Counted from the first letter of the stretch, positions 30,169-40,930 are shown. The stretch: 64,000 bases of DNA from Pasteurellaceae bacterium Macca (GCA_023101485.1 LVZB01000001.1:1013399-1077398), one strand, 5' to 3'. Program-made: numbers and translations. The notes: generated from the sequence alone by a model not told the origin.

Positions 30169-31800
30169 TTATTTCTTACGGGTGTGTAACCCTTTCTTCT
30201 CTAAGTTACGGTAAATTAACCACTGTTGCACAATAGTGATACAGTTAGAAGTCAGCCAGTAAAGTACAAGACCTGACGGGAACCAAAGGAAGAATACCGT
30301 AAAGAGCACCGGCATAAAGGTCATCACTTTTTGTTGAACCGGATCAGCCACTGGCGTTGGCGACATTTTTTGTAATAGGAACATTGATGCCCCCATTAAC
30401 AGTGGGAAAATGTAGTAAGGATCTTGGGCGGATAAATCTTGAATCCAGCCGAAGAATGGCGCGTGGCGAAGTTCCACGGCTTCCATAAACGTCCAGTAAA
30501 GTGCGATAAAGATTGGCATTTGTAAAAGAATCGGTAAGCAACCACCCATCGGATTCACTTTCTCTTCTTTATAAAGCTTCATCATCTCTTGGCTCATACG
30601 CTGGCGGTCGTCACCAAAACGCTCCCGCATTTCGGTAATTTTTGGCTGTAACATCCGCATTTTCGCCATTGAGGTATATTGTGCTTTGGTCAGTGGGTAA
30701 AGAATGGTTTTCACCACAATAGTCACCCCAATAATCGCTAAGCCCCAGTTGGTCACGATGGACTGAATAAAGGTGAGTAGCCAGAATAACGGTTTAGCGA
30801 TAAACCACGCCCAACCGTAATCTACGGTTAAATCAAAGTGGTTTGCCACTTCTGCCATCGCTTTTTGATCTTTCGGACCTGTCCAAAGGTGACTTGTGAG
30901 CGTTACTTCACTATTCGGTGCGATTTGTGTGGTTGGCCCACGGTAACCAATGGTCGCAACGTTATCTTTGGTGCGTGTGTAGAGGTTGTTATCGGCATCT
31001 TGGTTTGGAATCCATGCTGACACAAAATAGTGTTGTAACACCGCTGCCCAACCTGCTTTGGTATCAATAGAAAGGTTTGCCTTTGCCATATCATCAAAGC
31101 TGTATTTTTTGTAGTTCGTTTCAGAAGAAGAGTAAGCACCGCCGGTGTAAGTTGGCATTGCAAAATTCCCTGCACTTTCGACTAAGGTATGTTTAATTTG
31201 ACCATAAGGTTGAACTTCAAGGGTTTCTGCCGTTGGGTTATTCACCACAAAATTCACCGCCACATTGTAGCTACCACGTTTAAGCGTAAAGATTTTACGG
31301 TAAGTCACACCCTCTTTTTCAAAGGTTAATGGGACGACTAATTCGTCCTGACCATCCGCTAATTTGAAGCTATCCGTCGTGGTTTGATATTGCGCACGAG
31401 GTGCGCCATTGTTATCAATCCCGTTTTTCCCCACTAAGCCACTTTGTGCCACATAAAGGGTTTTGCCATCATCGCGGAGTAATTCAAACGGCGTGTTGGA
31501 ATCTAACTGTGCGTTATATTTTAAGAGATCAGAATCCACCACATCGCCACCTAAGGTGTCCACGGTTAAACGCAATACATCACTTTCAAGGGTAATTGTT
31601 TTACCTTTAGCGGATTGTTCGCTAATCGGTGAGGTGGCATTTGAAGCACTTGGTGCATCGCCGGATTGGCTCGTCAGTTGTTGTGTTTGAGCCTGTTTTT
31701 GTGCCTGAACATTCGGATCAAAATCTTGTTGCCATTGCGTAAAAATCAAGAATGACACCAACATCAACCCCATAGTCAGTAAACTGCGGTTTGAGTTCAT
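30169..31800 (-). CDS. yidC: Membrane protein insertase YidC
   Basis: 543 residues. First membrane helix at about 6-20 (typical M-N-S-N-R-S-L-L start), a large periplasmic domain to about residue 335, then the conserved five-helix insertase core with the cytoplasmic hairpin [11 protein letters not shown] and [14 protein letters not shown]. It inserts and folds inner-membrane proteins alone or with SecYEG. The usual rpmH-rnpA-yidD genes do not precede it; 248 bp of non-coding DNA and divergent tatA do. Confidence 0.98.
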   Translation of the reverse strand: MNSNRSLLTMGLMLVSFLIFTQWQQDFDPNVQAQKQAQTQQLTSQSGDAPSASNATSPISEQSAKGKTITLESDVLRLTVDTLGGDVVDSDLLKYNAQLDSNTPFELLRDDGKTLYVAQSGLVGKNGIDNNGAPRAQYQTTTDSFKLADGQDELVVPLTFEKEGVTYRKIFTLKRGSYNVAVNFVVNNPTAETLEVQPYGQIKHTLVESAGNFAMPTYTGGAYSSSETNYKKYSFDDMAKANLSIDTKAGWAAVLQHYFVSAWIPNQDADNNLYTRTKDNVATIGYRGPTTQIAPNSEVTLTSHLWTGPKDQKAMAEVANHFDLTVDYGWAWFIAKPLFWLLTFIQSIVTNWGLAIIGVTIVVKTILYPLTKAQYTSMAKMRMLQPKITEMRERFGDDRQRMSQEMMKLYKEEKVNPMGGCLPILLQMPIFIALYWTFMEAVELRHAPFFGWIQDLSAQDPYYIFPLLMGASMFLLQKMSPTPVADPVQQKVMTFMPVLFTVFFLWFPSGLVLYWLTSNCITIVQQWLIYRNLEKKGLHTRKK

Positions 31801-32048
31801 TTTAGGTTCTCTGTGTTAAGGTGAAGTGGAAAATTCCACGGAAAAGTCCGCATTTTAATATAGGTTGGAACCGTAGCCAACCGCCTTTTACTTTGTTGCC
31901 CTGATTTGAAGTGATTTATTTTGATTTGTTTCACATTTTGGCAGATTACTTTATTTTGAAGCCCAAAAATTATGTGTACTACGGCGTGAAAATTCGTATA
32001 ATCAGTGCAATTTTTCTTTCAACCTTATTTAATTAAGAGGATTTTATT

Positions 32049-32279
32049 ATGGGTGGAATTAGTATTTGGCAATTAGCTATCATCGTATTACTTGTGGTTT
32101 TGCTTTTTGGCACAAAAAAACTACGTTCCCTGGGCTCTGACCTCGGTGAATCAGTAAAAGGCTTTAAAAAAGCAATGAATGAAGATACAACAGCAACAAA
32201 AGATGCAGAATTTGAAAAAGTCGAACAAAAAACGGCTGAAAGTACTGAGCAAAAAGTAAAAGAAAAAGAGCAGGCATAG
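32049..32279 (+). CDS. tatA: Twin-arginine translocase subunit TatA
   Basis: 76 residues. One N-terminal membrane helix, the conserved [14 protein letters not shown] hinge, an amphipathic helix, and a charged, Lys/Glu-rich tail. TatA oligomers form the passage for folded proteins. A TATAAT -10 element lies at 31997-32002, and AGAGGA precedes the start. It is the first gene of tatABC. Confidence 0.97.
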   Translation: MGGISIWQLAIIVLLVVLLFGTKKLRSLGSDLGESVKGFKKAMNEDTTATKDAEFEKVEQKTAESTEQKVKEKEQA

Positions 32280-32282
32280 ATC

Positions 32283-32855
32283 GTGTTTGATATTGGTTTC
32301 TCGGAATTAGTCTTAATTTTCATTGTTGGCTTAGTGGTACTCGGCCCGAAACGCTTGCCCATTGCCATTCGCACTGTAATGGGGTGGGTTCGCACCATTC
32401 GAGGCTTAGCCACCAATGTACAAAATGAATTAGCCCAAGAATTGAAATTGCAAGAACTTCAAGAGAGCATTAAAAAAGCTGAGGCATTAAATATCGGTCA
32501 GCTTTCCCCTGAGTTAAGCAAAACCGTGGAAGAGCTAAAACAATCGGCACAACAAATGCAGGCAAACCTCAGCGCGACGCAACAAGAAATCAAAGGGCTC
32601 AGTGAAGCCCAAGTCGCGGAAATCCAAACGAAAATTGAGCAAGAAAGCCAGCAATTACAGGCACAACAAGCGGTCGAAAAAAATGAACATTTTGCACCGA
32701 ACACAGAAAGCCCTTCGGCAGAAGAAACCTTATCCCCTGCTGAAATTGCTGAACAGGCAGAAATGGACGAATCACAGTTTAGTGTTTATTACCCACCAGA
32801 CGATGATTTAGCCAACGAACCTGCCACGGAAACCACAACAAAGGATAAAGCATAA
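32283..32855 (+). CDS. tatB: Twin-arginine translocase subunit TatB
   Basis: 190 residues starting at GTG 32283, 3 nt after tatA. The TatB start motif F-D-I-G-F-S-E-L is followed by [10 protein letters not shown] long amphipathic helix and a Gln/Glu-rich coiled segment extend to about residue 135. TatB forms the substrate receptor with TatC. An uptake signal is translated at 32666, within the variable tail. The end overlaps the tatC start by one base (TAATG). Confidence 0.97.
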   Translation: MFDIGFSELVLIFIVGLVVLGPKRLPIAIRTVMGWVRTIRGLATNVQNELAQELKLQELQESIKKAEALNIGQLSPELSKTVEELKQSAQQMQANLSATQQEIKGLSEAQVAEIQTKIEQESQQLQAQQAVEKNEHFAPNTESPSAEETLSPAEIAEQAEMDESQFSVYYPPDDDLANEPATETTTKDKA

Positions 32856-33589
32856 TGTCAGTGGAAGAATCTCAACCGCTTATCACCCACCTTGTGGAAC
32901 TGCGTAACCGCTTACTTAAAGCGGTTATTTGCGTTTTAATCGTATTTTGTTCCCTTGTTTATTGGGCAAATGATATTTATACCCTACTCGCCCACCCCTT
33001 AACGGAACGCTTGCCAGAAGGGGCAACGATGATCGCCACAAATGTGGTAACCCCGTTCTTCACGCCCATTAAACTCACTGCGGTAGTGGCAGTCTTTCTC
33101 TCCGTGCCTTTCATTCTCTACCAGATTTGGGCATTTGTCGCACCGGCACTGTATAAGCACGAAAAACGCCTCGTTTATCCCCTCTTAGTATCAAGCACCG
33201 TTTTATTCTATATGGGGGTTGCCTTTGCCTATTATGTGGTCTTCCCACTGATTTTCGGCTTTCTGACCAGCACCGCCCCAGAAGGGGTCACTATTGCGAC
33301 CGATATCAACAGCTATTTAGATTTTATTTTGACGATCTTCCTCGCCTTTGGTATCTGTTTTGAAGTCCCTGTGGCGATTATCTTGCTCTGTTGGTCGGGC
33401 GTTACTCAACCCGAAGATTTACAACGTAAACGCCCTTATATTGTTGTGGCCGCTTTTGTGGTGGGCATGTTACTCACGCCACCGGATATTTTCTCCCAAA
33501 CGCTCTTAGCGGTACCAATGTGGGTACTCTTTGAACTCGGTGTCATTGTTTCACGTTTTTATGTGCCGAAAGAACAGCCAACAAAATAG
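32855..33589 (+). CDS. tatC: Twin-arginine translocase subunit TatC
   Basis: 244 residues with six membrane helices. The N-terminal [13 protein letters not shown] and cytoplasmic loop residues form the RR-signal peptide binding site. [10 protein letters not shown] near residue 170 includes the conserved Glu. It overlaps tatB by one base, so it is translationally coupled. The transcript ends in a terminator made of two inverted uptake signals. Confidence 0.98.
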   Translation: MSVEESQPLITHLVELRNRLLKAVICVLIVFCSLVYWANDIYTLLAHPLTERLPEGATMIATNVVTPFFTPIKLTAVVAVFLSVPFILYQIWAFVAPALYKHEKRLVYPLLVSSTVLFYMGVAFAYYVVFPLIFGFLTSTAPEGVTIATDINSYLDFILTIFLAFGICFEVPVAIILLCWSGVTQPEDLQRKRPYIVVAAFVVGMLLTPPDIFSQTLLAVPMWVLFELGVIVSRFYVPKEQPTK

Positions 33590-33592
33590 TGG

Positions 33593-33631
33593 AAAAAAAA
33601 GACCGCTTGTGATTCACAAGCGGTTTTTTTA
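33593..33631 (+). terminator. Terminator of tatABC built from an inverted pair of uptake signals
   Basis: ACCGCTTGTGA (33602-33612) pairs with TCACAAGCGGT (33614-33624), with an A-run before and a T-run after. Two 9-mer uptake cores form both arms of the stem. Confidence 0.85.
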
Positions 33632-33654
33632 ATAAGAAAAATGAGGACTTTATC

Positions 33655-34182
33655 CTATTTCTCTTCTTTTTTGTGTCCTTCATCAAGATGCACGAAGCTG
33701 ACTAAATCATCGGTGCTGACTTGGAAAGCCTTACCAAATCCTTTCACAAATAATCCCTGTTCCGGCTTAAAGCAAAAGAGTTTGAAATCTTCTAATTGAG
33801 CAAGCTGATCAACTAATTCACCATGGCGTGCTTTGAGGGCAAGAATACTGCTTTCCCATTCAGGGCTATGGCGTTCTACAACACGGGCGGTGGCATCAAA
33901 GGTCAAACGGCGACGAGCAAAAATCTCACGGCTTGCGCTTTCATCTTCAATTAACATCAGGGAAACCTTCGGCACGTCTAATAAATTGCGTGCGTGGCGT
34001 GCAATCGTTGAAATCAGCACTTGGTATTCGCCATTGTTGATCACAAAGGGGGCATAGCTGACATTTGGATTGCCGGCTTGATCAACGGTAGCCAATGCAA
34101 TGGTTTTGACTTGTTGTTTTAATGCTTGAATTTCAGGCCCTAAGCGGTTTTGTAAGACCTCTTGGCGGTTGGTTTGGGACAT
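33655..34182 (-). CDS. hutZ: Heme utilization protein HutZ/HugZ family
   Basis: 175 residues with the split-barrel fold of pyridoxamine-phosphate-oxidase-like proteins (I-A-L-A-T-V-D-x-A-G-N-P-N-V-S-Y-A-P-F). The C-terminal tail keeps a histidine at residue 170 (D-E-G-H), the position of the heme ligand in Vibrio cholerae HutZ. Family members bind and degrade heme to release iron. It lies 11 nt behind hutX in a divergent arrangement with a heme receptor. Confidence 0.93.
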   Translation of the reverse strand: MSQTNRQEVLQNRLGPEIQALKQQVKTIALATVDQAGNPNVSYAPFVINNGEYQVLISTIARHARNLLDVPKVSLMLIEDESASREIFARRRLTFDATARVVERHSPEWESSILALKARHGELVDQLAQLEDFKLFCFKPEQGLFVKGFGKAFQVSTDDLVSFVHLDEGHKKEEK

Positions 34183-34193
34183 AAATTTTCTCC

Positions 34194-34688
34194 TTATTGA
34201 AATGCGTTAAATTGTTCAACTTGGTGGGGGTAGAGCTGGCGTTGGGCATCACGCCCTAAATAGACTTTAAAAATGGTGTGATTTTGATGATCGATAAAAG
34301 CAATGTTGTAGCTCTCTTTACCGCGAAATGGCAGGCTAATAAAAGCAATTTGGGCAATTTGCGTTAATTTTAAATGCCCGTGTAAAGCCCCTTCTTCGCC
34401 TTTCATATTCAAATTGTAGTAGCCTCGCCCGATCATACCGTGGGGGAATTGATCCTTAATTTCAAAAATACAACCCGATTTTTCAATAATTGTTGTGACT
34501 TCTCCCCATTTGCTGATGAGATTAAAGATCTCCTCGGCGCGGTGTGCGGGGAATAGGCGAACGAACTCATCAGGCAACGCACAGAGAATTTCGCCTTCGG
34601 GGCGTTGAAGTTGTTCGGCTATTTCAAGGGTAATGATGTTGGGTTGCTGGGCGAGCAGTTCGGCAATTTGGTGTTTCAGTACAGTCAT
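34194..34688 (-). CDS. hutX: Heme utilization carrier protein HutX
   Basis: 164 residues of the HutX/ChuX heme-binding fold (D-E-F-V-R-L-F-P near residue 40, then G-R-G-Y-Y-N-L-N and G-H-L-K-L near residue 110). In Vibrio, HutX hands heme to HutZ. It is first of the hutX-hutZ pair. A Fur-like box sits 12-30 bases before its start codon. No hutW (radical SAM partner) is present in this cluster. Confidence 0.92.
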   Translation of the reverse strand: MTVLKHQIAELLAQQPNIITLEIAEQLQRPEGEILCALPDEFVRLFPAHRAEEIFNLISKWGEVTTIIEKSGCIFEIKDQFPHGMIGRGYYNLNMKGEEGALHGHLKLTQIAQIAFISLPFRGKESYNIAFIDHQNHTIFKVYLGRDAQRQLYPHQVEQFNAFQ

Positions 34689-34699
34689 TGAATAAAATC

Positions 34700-34718
34700 T
34701 CCATTGATAATCATTCTT
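34700..34718. promoter_or_regulatory. Putative Fur box in front of hutX
   Basis: The core GATAATCATT at 34706-34715 matches ten consecutive positions of the 19-bp Fur consensus, and about 13 of 19 positions match overall. Its position next to hutX and the heme receptor supports iron repression. Confidence 0.6.
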
Positions 34719-34772
34719 AATTATATTTTAATTGTCAAGTTATGCAAGCCAGAAAGAGTATTTTATGCAAAA

Positions 34773-34790
34773 GAAATTCATTCTCATTTG
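34773..34790. promoter_or_regulatory. Putative Fur box in front of the heme receptor gene
   Basis: GAAATTCATTCTCATTTG. Read on the other strand it gives AATGAGAATGAATTTC, about 12 of 16 positions of the Fur consensus. It directly abuts the -35 element of the receptor promoter. Confidence 0.55.
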
Positions 34791-34792
34791 TA

Positions 34793-34822
34793 TAGACAAA
34801 GGAATCGGCTCACGTTTATAAT
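34793..34822 (+). promoter_or_regulatory. Promoter of the heme/hemoglobin receptor gene
   Basis: TAGACA (34793-34798) and TATAAT (34817-34822) are separated by 18 bases. The start would be near 34829, leaving a leader of about 78 nt. Confidence 0.6.
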
Positions 34823-34906
34823 CTCTACCAATGAAAATTAATGTCAATTTGTTTTGTTCAACGTGTCTTTGCACGTTGATCGAAAGATTGGAAAAAGGAG
34901 AGAAAA

Positions 34907-37192
34907 ATGTCACCGAAAAAATTTGCCCCCTTACCCCTTGCTGTATTTGTTGGTGTCGTTTGTGGACAGATGGCAATGGCGGAGGAGGCTGAAAAGCTCG
35001 ATGAAGTCGTTGTTATCGCCAAAGAAGAACAGAAATCAACCGGGGAAATCAAGAAAACGCGCCGTGCGATTCAAGATGAATTGATTAGTGATAGCCGAGA
35101 TTTAGTCCGCTATACCACGGATGTGGGGATTGTTGATAACGGTCGCCATAATAAAGGCTTTGCGATGCGAGGTGTGGAGGGTAACCGTGTGGCGATCACC
35201 ATTGACGGTGTTTCAATCCCTGATTTTGAAGAAAATTCACTTTATGCGCGTTATGGTAATTTCAATAGCTCCCGTTTGGCGATTGATCCTGAATTGGTGG
35301 AAAGTATCGACCTCATTCGCGGGGCCGATTCCTTTAATCTCGGCACGGGCGCACTGGGTGGTGGGGTGAGTTACCGCACGCTAGGGGCGGATAGCATTGT
35401 GCGTGAAGGGAACAACGTTGGCGTATTGTATAAAAATGGTTACGGGAGCAAAAACCGTGAATGGACAAATACCCTCGGCTTAGCCTATCGAGATGATCGC
35501 CTTGAAGCCGTCGCACTTTATTCTCAACGTCGTGGTTCAGAGATGAAAAGCCTTGGGAATGACACGGGGGAGGCATTCGGTTCGGGTCGTGGCAAGCCTG
35601 ATCCTTCCAATCATCGCAACCATAACTACTTAGCGAAACTCGCTTATTTCCTTGCAGAAAATCACAAAATTAGCACCGCTTACAGTGGGCAAAATGGGCG
35701 TAATTTAGTGGATGAAAAATCCTACCAAAATTTAGGTAGTTTATGGCGTATTGCCAAGGACGAACAGATCCGCGATACCTTTAATCTTGCCTATGAATAT
35801 TTCCCCCAAAGTGGCTTATTAGGTTATGCCAAAGTGGATTATGACTACCAACGCACTATTGTTGGGGCAATTAACTATAAAGGCTTGCGAGATTTCCAAA
35901 CCGATGCCCCTTATCTCAATGAGATTTTAAATCGCAAAATGAAGACAAAATTTAACCGCTTGTCGTTACGCCTTGATAGTACGCCGATTGAGTGGTTAGG
36001 TGGCACGCATGAGCTCTCTTTCCGTTCGAGTGGCTCACACTTAGATTTTGAGAATATTAACCATGATTATCTGCTCTTTGACTCCCAAGTGTCGGAAAAA
36101 ATCTCCGCCATTCAGCACCCCGTTCGCACCACACAATTTAGTGCGAGTTTAGCGGATAAAATTCAGTGGAATGATAAATGGCGTACCGTCATTGGTGGGC
36201 GTTATGATTACACCAAAGTTGCGCCAAAAGCGTTAAATGCACCATGCTTGGCTTGCTTTAAAGAAGTCCCAGAGGCGGTCACTTTCCAAAGTTTAACGGC
36301 GAATTTGGGGGTGGATTATCAATTCACGCCAGAATGGAAGGCTTCTTACCACCTTTCCAGTGGTTACCGCACGCCTTCGGCGTCTGAAATGTTCTTTACC
36401 TATGAGCATCCGTCTGGCAATTGGTTAGCCAATTCGGAATTAAAGCCAGAACGCAGTATTAACCAATCGGTGAATTTAGAATTTAATGATTATCGGGGCG
36501 ATTTTGCGATTCATCTTTACCAAACACGCTATAAAGATTTCTTATATGAGCAAGAAACTGTGGGTTGGAAAGAAAATAAAAACTGTGATTTCCGCTGTTC
36601 ACCAAGTCAGCGTTATTTCCCAAGCTATTTCCAACAAGCGGTGAATTTTGACCGTGCGAAGATTGAAGGGGTTGAAGTTCGCGGTAAAGTCAATTTAGGC
36701 GAAGTATGGCGTGCGATTCCAAAAGGCTTTAATGCCATGGGCGCATTAGGTTATTCCAAAGGCAAAATTTATGATACCGCCCAAACGATGTTGCCGATTC
36801 AGCCGGTTAAGGTCATTTTAGGTTTTGGTTATGACGACCCGCAAGATCGCTTTGGGTTACAAGCTCGCTGGACTTATCTCGGGGCGAAAAAAGCAAAAGA
36901 TGCTCAGATTCTCTACCACTATTACGATACCAAAGGTGAAACGATTCCCTTCCCTTATCTCAATGGCTCAGCGGTATTATTTGATACCTATGGTTTTGTG
37001 AAACCAACGAAAAATATCACCTTACGCGCTGGGGTGTATAACTTATTCAATCGTAAATACCAAACGTGGGATAGCCTACGGGGAATTAACCAACGCTCCA
37101 CCACCAACAGCGTGGATCGGGAAGGAAAAGGCTTAGAGCGTTTCTATGCACCGGGGCGCAACTTTGCAGCTTCTGTGGAGATCAACTTCTAA
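34907..37192 (+). CDS. TonB-dependent hemoglobin/heme receptor
   Basis: 761 residues. Signal peptide to about Ala25, TonB box L-D-E-V-V-V-I-A at 31-38, plug domain to about residue 170 (G-F-A-M-R-G-V-E-G-N-R-V), then a 22-strand barrel ending in phenylalanine (E-I-N-F). The heme-receptor signature is visible: Y-R-T-P at 487-490 and A-N-S-E-L-K-P-E a few residues on, with a conserved histidine (His501) between them. This matches HmbR/HutA-type receptors, not the roughly 950-residue HgbA. Whether it takes hemoglobin, heme or another heme protein is not certain. The divergent hutXZ supports heme use. Confidence 0.9.
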   Translation: MSPKKFAPLPLAVFVGVVCGQMAMAEEAEKLDEVVVIAKEEQKSTGEIKKTRRAIQDELISDSRDLVRYTTDVGIVDNGRHNKGFAMRGVEGNRVAITIDGVSIPDFEENSLYARYGNFNSSRLAIDPELVESIDLIRGADSFNLGTGALGGGVSYRTLGADSIVREGNNVGVLYKNGYGSKNREWTNTLGLAYRDDRLEAVALYSQRRGSEMKSLGNDTGEAFGSGRGKPDPSNHRNHNYLAKLAYFLAENHKISTAYSGQNGRNLVDEKSYQNLGSLWRIAKDEQIRDTFNLAYEYFPQSGLLGYAKVDYDYQRTIVGAINYKGLRDFQTDAPYLNEILNRKMKTKFNRLSLRLDSTPIEWLGGTHELSFRSSGSHLDFENINHDYLLFDSQVSEKISAIQHPVRTTQFSASLADKIQWNDKWRTVIGGRYDYTKVAPKALNAPCLACFKEVPEAVTFQSLTANLGVDYQFTPEWKASYHLSSGYRTPSASEMFFTYEHPSGNWLANSELKPERSINQSVNLEFNDYRGDFAIHLYQTRYKDFLYEQETVGWKENKNCDFRCSPSQRYFPSYFQQAVNFDRAKIEGVEVRGKVNLGEVWRAIPKGFNAMGALGYSKGKIYDTAQTMLPIQPVKVILGFGYDDPQDRFGLQARWTYLGAKKAKDAQILYHYYDTKGETIPFPYLNGSAVLFDTYGFVKPTKNITLRAGVYNLFNRKYQTWDSLRGINQRSTTNSVDREGKGLERFYAPGRNFAASVEINF

Positions 37193-37213
37193 TTAAGGGA
37201 TCTTTCAAATGTT

Positions 37214-37253
37214 AAAAGACCGCTTATCATCATGACAAGCGGTCTTTTTTTAT
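37214..37253. terminator. Terminator after the heme receptor, from an inverted uptake-signal pair
   Basis: AAAAGACCGCTT (37214-37225) pairs with AAGCGGTCTTTT (37238-37249), then T residues follow. One arm has the full uptake core (37236); the other is a one-base variant. It lies between convergent genes. Confidence 0.8.
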
Positions 37254-37301
37254 CTACTTTTTGCAAGCGTTATGCCTGAGGCTTTGTCCGTTAAGGGCGT
37301 A

Positions 37302-38294
37302 TTAGAGAATATTCTCAAACTGTTCAAGCATCGCTTTTGGCCAAACGCTTGATTGCACCTCGCCGATATGTTTTTTGCGAAGGAGGAACATTGCCAAGCG
37401 TGATTGCCCGATACCGCCCCCAATGGATAATGGTAAGCGCCCTGCGAGTAAATCTTGGTGCCATTCCATCGCCAAGCGATCTTCATCCCTCGTGAGGGAA
37501 ACTTGTAAGCGAAGGGCTTTTTCATCCACACGGATACCCATTGAAGAGAGTTCAAAGGCGCTACCAAGCTGTTCATTCCATACTAAAATATCGCCGTTTA
37601 ACCCTTTATAGCCGTTTTCGGATTCCGTTGTCCAGTCGTCATAGTCTGGGGCACGACCATCGTGGGCTTTACCATCCGATAATTTCCCCCCAATCCCGAT
37701 TAAGAATACCGCACCAAGCTCTTTACAGATGGCATTTTCACGCTCTTTGCCTGTCATGTTCGGGTAACGTTGGACTAAATCTTCACTATGCACAAAGGCG
37801 ATCTGTTTTGGCAGGATAGAAGGAATATCAAAACGTGCTTCAACGGCAAGTTCAGTTAAGCGAATCGCACGATAAATTGATGTGACGGTTTCTTTTAAGT
37901 AGCTGAAATCACGGCGGCCGGCAGGAATCACTTTCTCCCAGTCCCATTGATCAACATAGACGGAGTGCGTTGGGTCGAGGGAGTCTTCATCCGGGCGGAG
38001 GGCTTTCATATGTACGAATAAACCTTCCCCTTCTTTAAATTGGAAGCGTGCGAGGGTGTGGCGTTTCCATTTTGCTAAGGAATGTACCACTTCATAAACC
38101 GCATTCGGGATACATTTCACATTCACTTGCACCGCTTTTTCAATACCGGATAAGTTATCCTGCATACCGTTGCCTACTTCGCTGAGAATGGGGCCCTGCA
38201 CTTCAATAATATCAAGCTGTTCAATTAAGTTTTGAGTAAAAGTGTTCTTCACAAAACTGATTTCTTGTTGCTGTAAAATAAAGGATTTTTTCAT
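37302..38294 (-). CDS. asnA: Aspartate-ammonia ligase (asparagine synthetase A)
   Basis: 330 residues, the standard AsnA length. The class-II-aminoacyl-tRNA-synthetase-like fold shows in [17 protein letters not shown] near residue 105 and G-G-G-I-G-Q-S-R-L near residue 292. It makes asparagine from aspartate, ammonia and ATP. It diverges from asnC, its expected regulator. Confidence 0.98.
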   Translation of the reverse strand: MKKSFILQQQEISFVKNTFTQNLIEQLDIIEVQGPILSEVGNGMQDNLSGIEKAVQVNVKCIPNAVYEVVHSLAKWKRHTLARFQFKEGEGLFVHMKALRPDEDSLDPTHSVYVDQWDWEKVIPAGRRDFSYLKETVTSIYRAIRLTELAVEARFDIPSILPKQIAFVHSEDLVQRYPNMTGKERENAICKELGAVFLIGIGGKLSDGKAHDGRAPDYDDWTTESENGYKGLNGDILVWNEQLGSAFELSSMGIRVDEKALRLQVSLTRDEDRLAMEWHQDLLAGRLPLSIGGGIGQSRLAMFLLRKKHIGEVQSSVWPKAMLEQFENIL

Positions 38295-38460
38295 TTTAAT
38301 GTTCTCTTGGTGATGTATTCGAAAAGATGGGCGCTAATTTAACGGAATTTGCTAGAAACTCAATCTTTCTCAAATAAAAAGGCTTGAATGAAATATTTTA
38401 TTTAATAAAATGCGATATTTTTTAGATATTTTCTAATTGTTTTTACAAAAGGAACAGGTT

Positions 38461-38934
38461 TTGCATAAAAATTATCAACCAACAACCCAAATTGACCAAC
38501 TTGATCAACAAATTCTGCGTGTTTTGACCCAAGATGCGCGTACGCCCTACGCTGAAATGGCAAAAAATTTTGGCGTGAGTGCGGGGACGATTCATGTCCG
38601 TGTGGAAAAAATGCGCCAAGCAGGCATTATTGAAGGCACGAAGATTCGCCTTAATGAACGCAAACTGGGGTACGATGTGTGCTGTTTTATCGGCATTATT
38701 CTCAAAAGTGCCAAGGATTATGAGAAAGTCATCGCCCGATTACAGCAATTTGATGAAGTGGTGGAAGCCTACTACACCACGGGCAATTACTCGATTTTTA
38801 TTAAAGTCATGACCCATACGATTGAAGAGCTCCATTTTGTGCTCGCCAGTAAAATTCAGCTCATTGAGGAGATTCAATCCACAGAAACCTTAATTTCGAT
38901 GCAAAACCCCATTCTGCGAGATATTAAGCCGTAA
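38461..38934 (+). CDS. asnC: Transcriptional regulator AsnC (Lrp family)
   Basis: 157 residues if translation starts at TTG 38461, which has AAGGAACAGG 1-10 bases upstream and gives nearly the E. coli length (152). A longer frame from 38437 lacks a ribosome site. N-terminal helix-turn-helix (A-E-M-A-K-N-F-G-V-S-A-G-T-I-H-V-R-V), then the RAM ligand domain (A-Y-Y-T-T-G-N-Y-S-I-F-I-K-V). In E. coli AsnC activates divergent asnA when asparagine is low. Confidence 0.93.
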   Translation: MHKNYQPTTQIDQLDQQILRVLTQDARTPYAEMAKNFGVSAGTIHVRVEKMRQAGIIEGTKIRLNERKLGYDVCCFIGIILKSAKDYEKVIARLQQFDEVVEAYYTTGNYSIFIKVMTHTIEELHFVLASKIQLIEEIQSTETLISMQNPILRDIKP

Positions 38935-39038
38935 CGTGCATTTGGGCAGTATTGAGCGAAAAGACAAGCGGTCAAATTTAGCGAGAATTTTGCAAACTTT
39001 GCTATAATCCTGCCATTTTTCACCCTGCGAATAGCCCT

Positions 39039-40895
39039 ATGAATACGCCACAACCTGCTTTAATTCATCTTCTTCCCCCTCAACTTGCTAACCAAATTGC
39101 CGCCGGCGAAGTGGTGGAACGCCCTGCCTCGGTGGTGAAAGAGCTGGTGGAAAATAGCCTCGATGCTGGGGCGACACAGATTCAAATTGAGATTGAAAAA
39201 GGCGGTTCGCAGTTAATTCGCATTCGGGATAACGGCTGCGGCATCGGCAAGCAGGATCTCATCCTCGCGTTGGCACGTCACGCCACCAGTAAAATTGCCA
39301 ACCTTGAGGATTTAGAAACGATTTTAAGCCTTGGATTTCGGGGGGAAGCGCTGGCGAGTATCAGCTCTGTTTCACGTTTGACCCTCACTTCTCGCCCGGC
39401 ATATCAAAATGAAGCGTGGCAAGCCTACGCTCAAGGGCGGGAAATGGCAGTGGAAATTCAGCCCGCTTCCCATCCTGTCGGGACGACCATTGACGTCGCT
39501 AATCTCTTTTTCAACACGCCCGCTCGGCGAAAATTCTTACGCACGGATAAAACGGAATTTGCGCATATTGATGAAGTGGTACGGCGTATTGCCCTTGCCA
39601 AGCCCAATGTGAGCTTTACTTTAACCCATAACGATAAAACCGTCCGCCACTACAAAGCCGTTGCCAATCAGAGTGTGGAACAGCAACAAAAGCGGATTCG
39701 GGCGATTTGTGGGGAGGAATTTATCCACCACGGGGTGCATTTAGATTGGCAACATGGGGATCTGCACCTCCACGGTTGGATTGGTTCGCCCCAATTTTCC
39801 CGACCGCAAAATGACCTCTGTTATAGCTATGTCAATGGGCGAATGATGCGGGATAAAACCATCAACCATGCGATTCGCCAAGCCTACGGCGAGCGTTTAG
39901 CCAAAGAGGTTTATCCAGCTTTTGTGCTGTTTTTAGATCTTCATCCAAGTCAAGTGGATGTCAATGTCCATCCGGCTAAACACGAAGTGCGTTTCCATCA
40001 GGGGCGATTAGTCCATGATTTTATCTACCAAGGGGTGCTTAATGCTTTGGCAGAAATGCCCCTTGCTCCCCTTGATATGACAGAAATACCTAGCACAACA
40101 TTACGCGAGCCAGCGCCCTATTATGTGGCAGACACCAATCGCCAAGCCTCGGGGGGGAATATTTTTAGCCACGCGTATCGCTCGGGAGAAAAGCACGCCC
40201 CGTGGCAATCGCCTAAATCGCCAAAGGAAAACACGCCCCGTGGATATAGCAATGCCTATGGCGAATTATTGCAAAATGCGGATGAGCCGATTTCCACTCC
40301 CGATTTGCCACCCCTTGAATCATTCCCCATGACCGAACCGAAAAGCCTTTCCCCTACTTCGGTGTTATTGGAAACAAAGACGGCTACCTATTTACAAGCC
40401 TTAGCAATGGTGGGGCAGAACGCTTTATTGCTGAAAGAGGGAGAGATGTTTTTCCTGATCGCGATAAAGACCTTGCAACAGTTGCGAACCCAAGGGCAGT
40501 TACAAAAAGGCGATGCCCAAGCCCTGTTGATTCCTTTGATGCTGCCCTTAGATGCTACTCAAACTGCCCATTGGCGCGCTCATCAACCAGCATTCGCCCA
40601 ATTAGGGTTTGAGTTGGTGGAAAAAGCGTGGCAAGGGCAAGTGCGATTAAGCGTACAAAAAGTGCCGAGTTGCTTACGGGAGCAGAATTTACAGCAACTT
40701 ATTCTGCGCGCATTGACGGAACAAGCGGTCGATTTTGGGGAATTTTTTGCACGGCATCGCACTTTTTCCACGTTTTGTAGTCTCGCTGATTGCGTTACCT
40801 TACTGGCTGAAATTGAGCAACAAGCGCCGTTAATCAGCGCTTTACGAGAAGCGTTAATTCCCGTTGATTTCTCTCAATATATCAATAAGTTATAG
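39039..40895 (+). CDS. mutL: DNA mismatch repair protein MutL
   Basis: 618 residues. The GHKL ATPase motifs are complete: [16 protein letters not shown] and G-F-R-G-E-A-L, with [11 protein letters not shown] near residue 312. A variable linker (about 340-430) precedes the C-terminal dimerisation domain. The D-Q-H-A endonuclease motif of non-enteric MutL proteins is absent, as expected in a MutH/Dam organism. An uptake signal precedes the gene at 38964 and another lies within it. Confidence 0.98.
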   Translation: MNTPQPALIHLLPPQLANQIAAGEVVERPASVVKELVENSLDAGATQIQIEIEKGGSQLIRIRDNGCGIGKQDLILALARHATSKIANLEDLETILSLGFRGEALASISSVSRLTLTSRPAYQNEAWQAYAQGREMAVEIQPASHPVGTTIDVANLFFNTPARRKFLRTDKTEFAHIDEVVRRIALAKPNVSFTLTHNDKTVRHYKAVANQSVEQQQKRIRAICGEEFIHHGVHLDWQHGDLHLHGWIGSPQFSRPQNDLCYSYVNGRMMRDKTINHAIRQAYGERLAKEVYPAFVLFLDLHPSQVDVNVHPAKHEVRFHQGRLVHDFIYQGVLNALAEMPLAPLDMTEIPSTTLREPAPYYVADTNRQASGGNIFSHAYRSGEKHAPWQSPKSPKENTPRGYSNAYGELLQNADEPISTPDLPPLESFPMTEPKSLSPTSVLLETKTATYLQALAMVGQNALLLKEGEMFFLIAIKTLQQLRTQGQLQKGDAQALLIPLMLPLDATQTAHWRAHQPAFAQLGFELVEKAWQGQVRLSVQKVPSCLREQNLQQLILRALTEQAVDFGEFFARHRTFSTFCSLADCVTLLAEIEQQAPLISALREALIPVDFSQYINKL

Positions 40896-40930
40896 TGAAA
40901 TTTTCAGCAAATAAACGTAAATTTCTCTCA

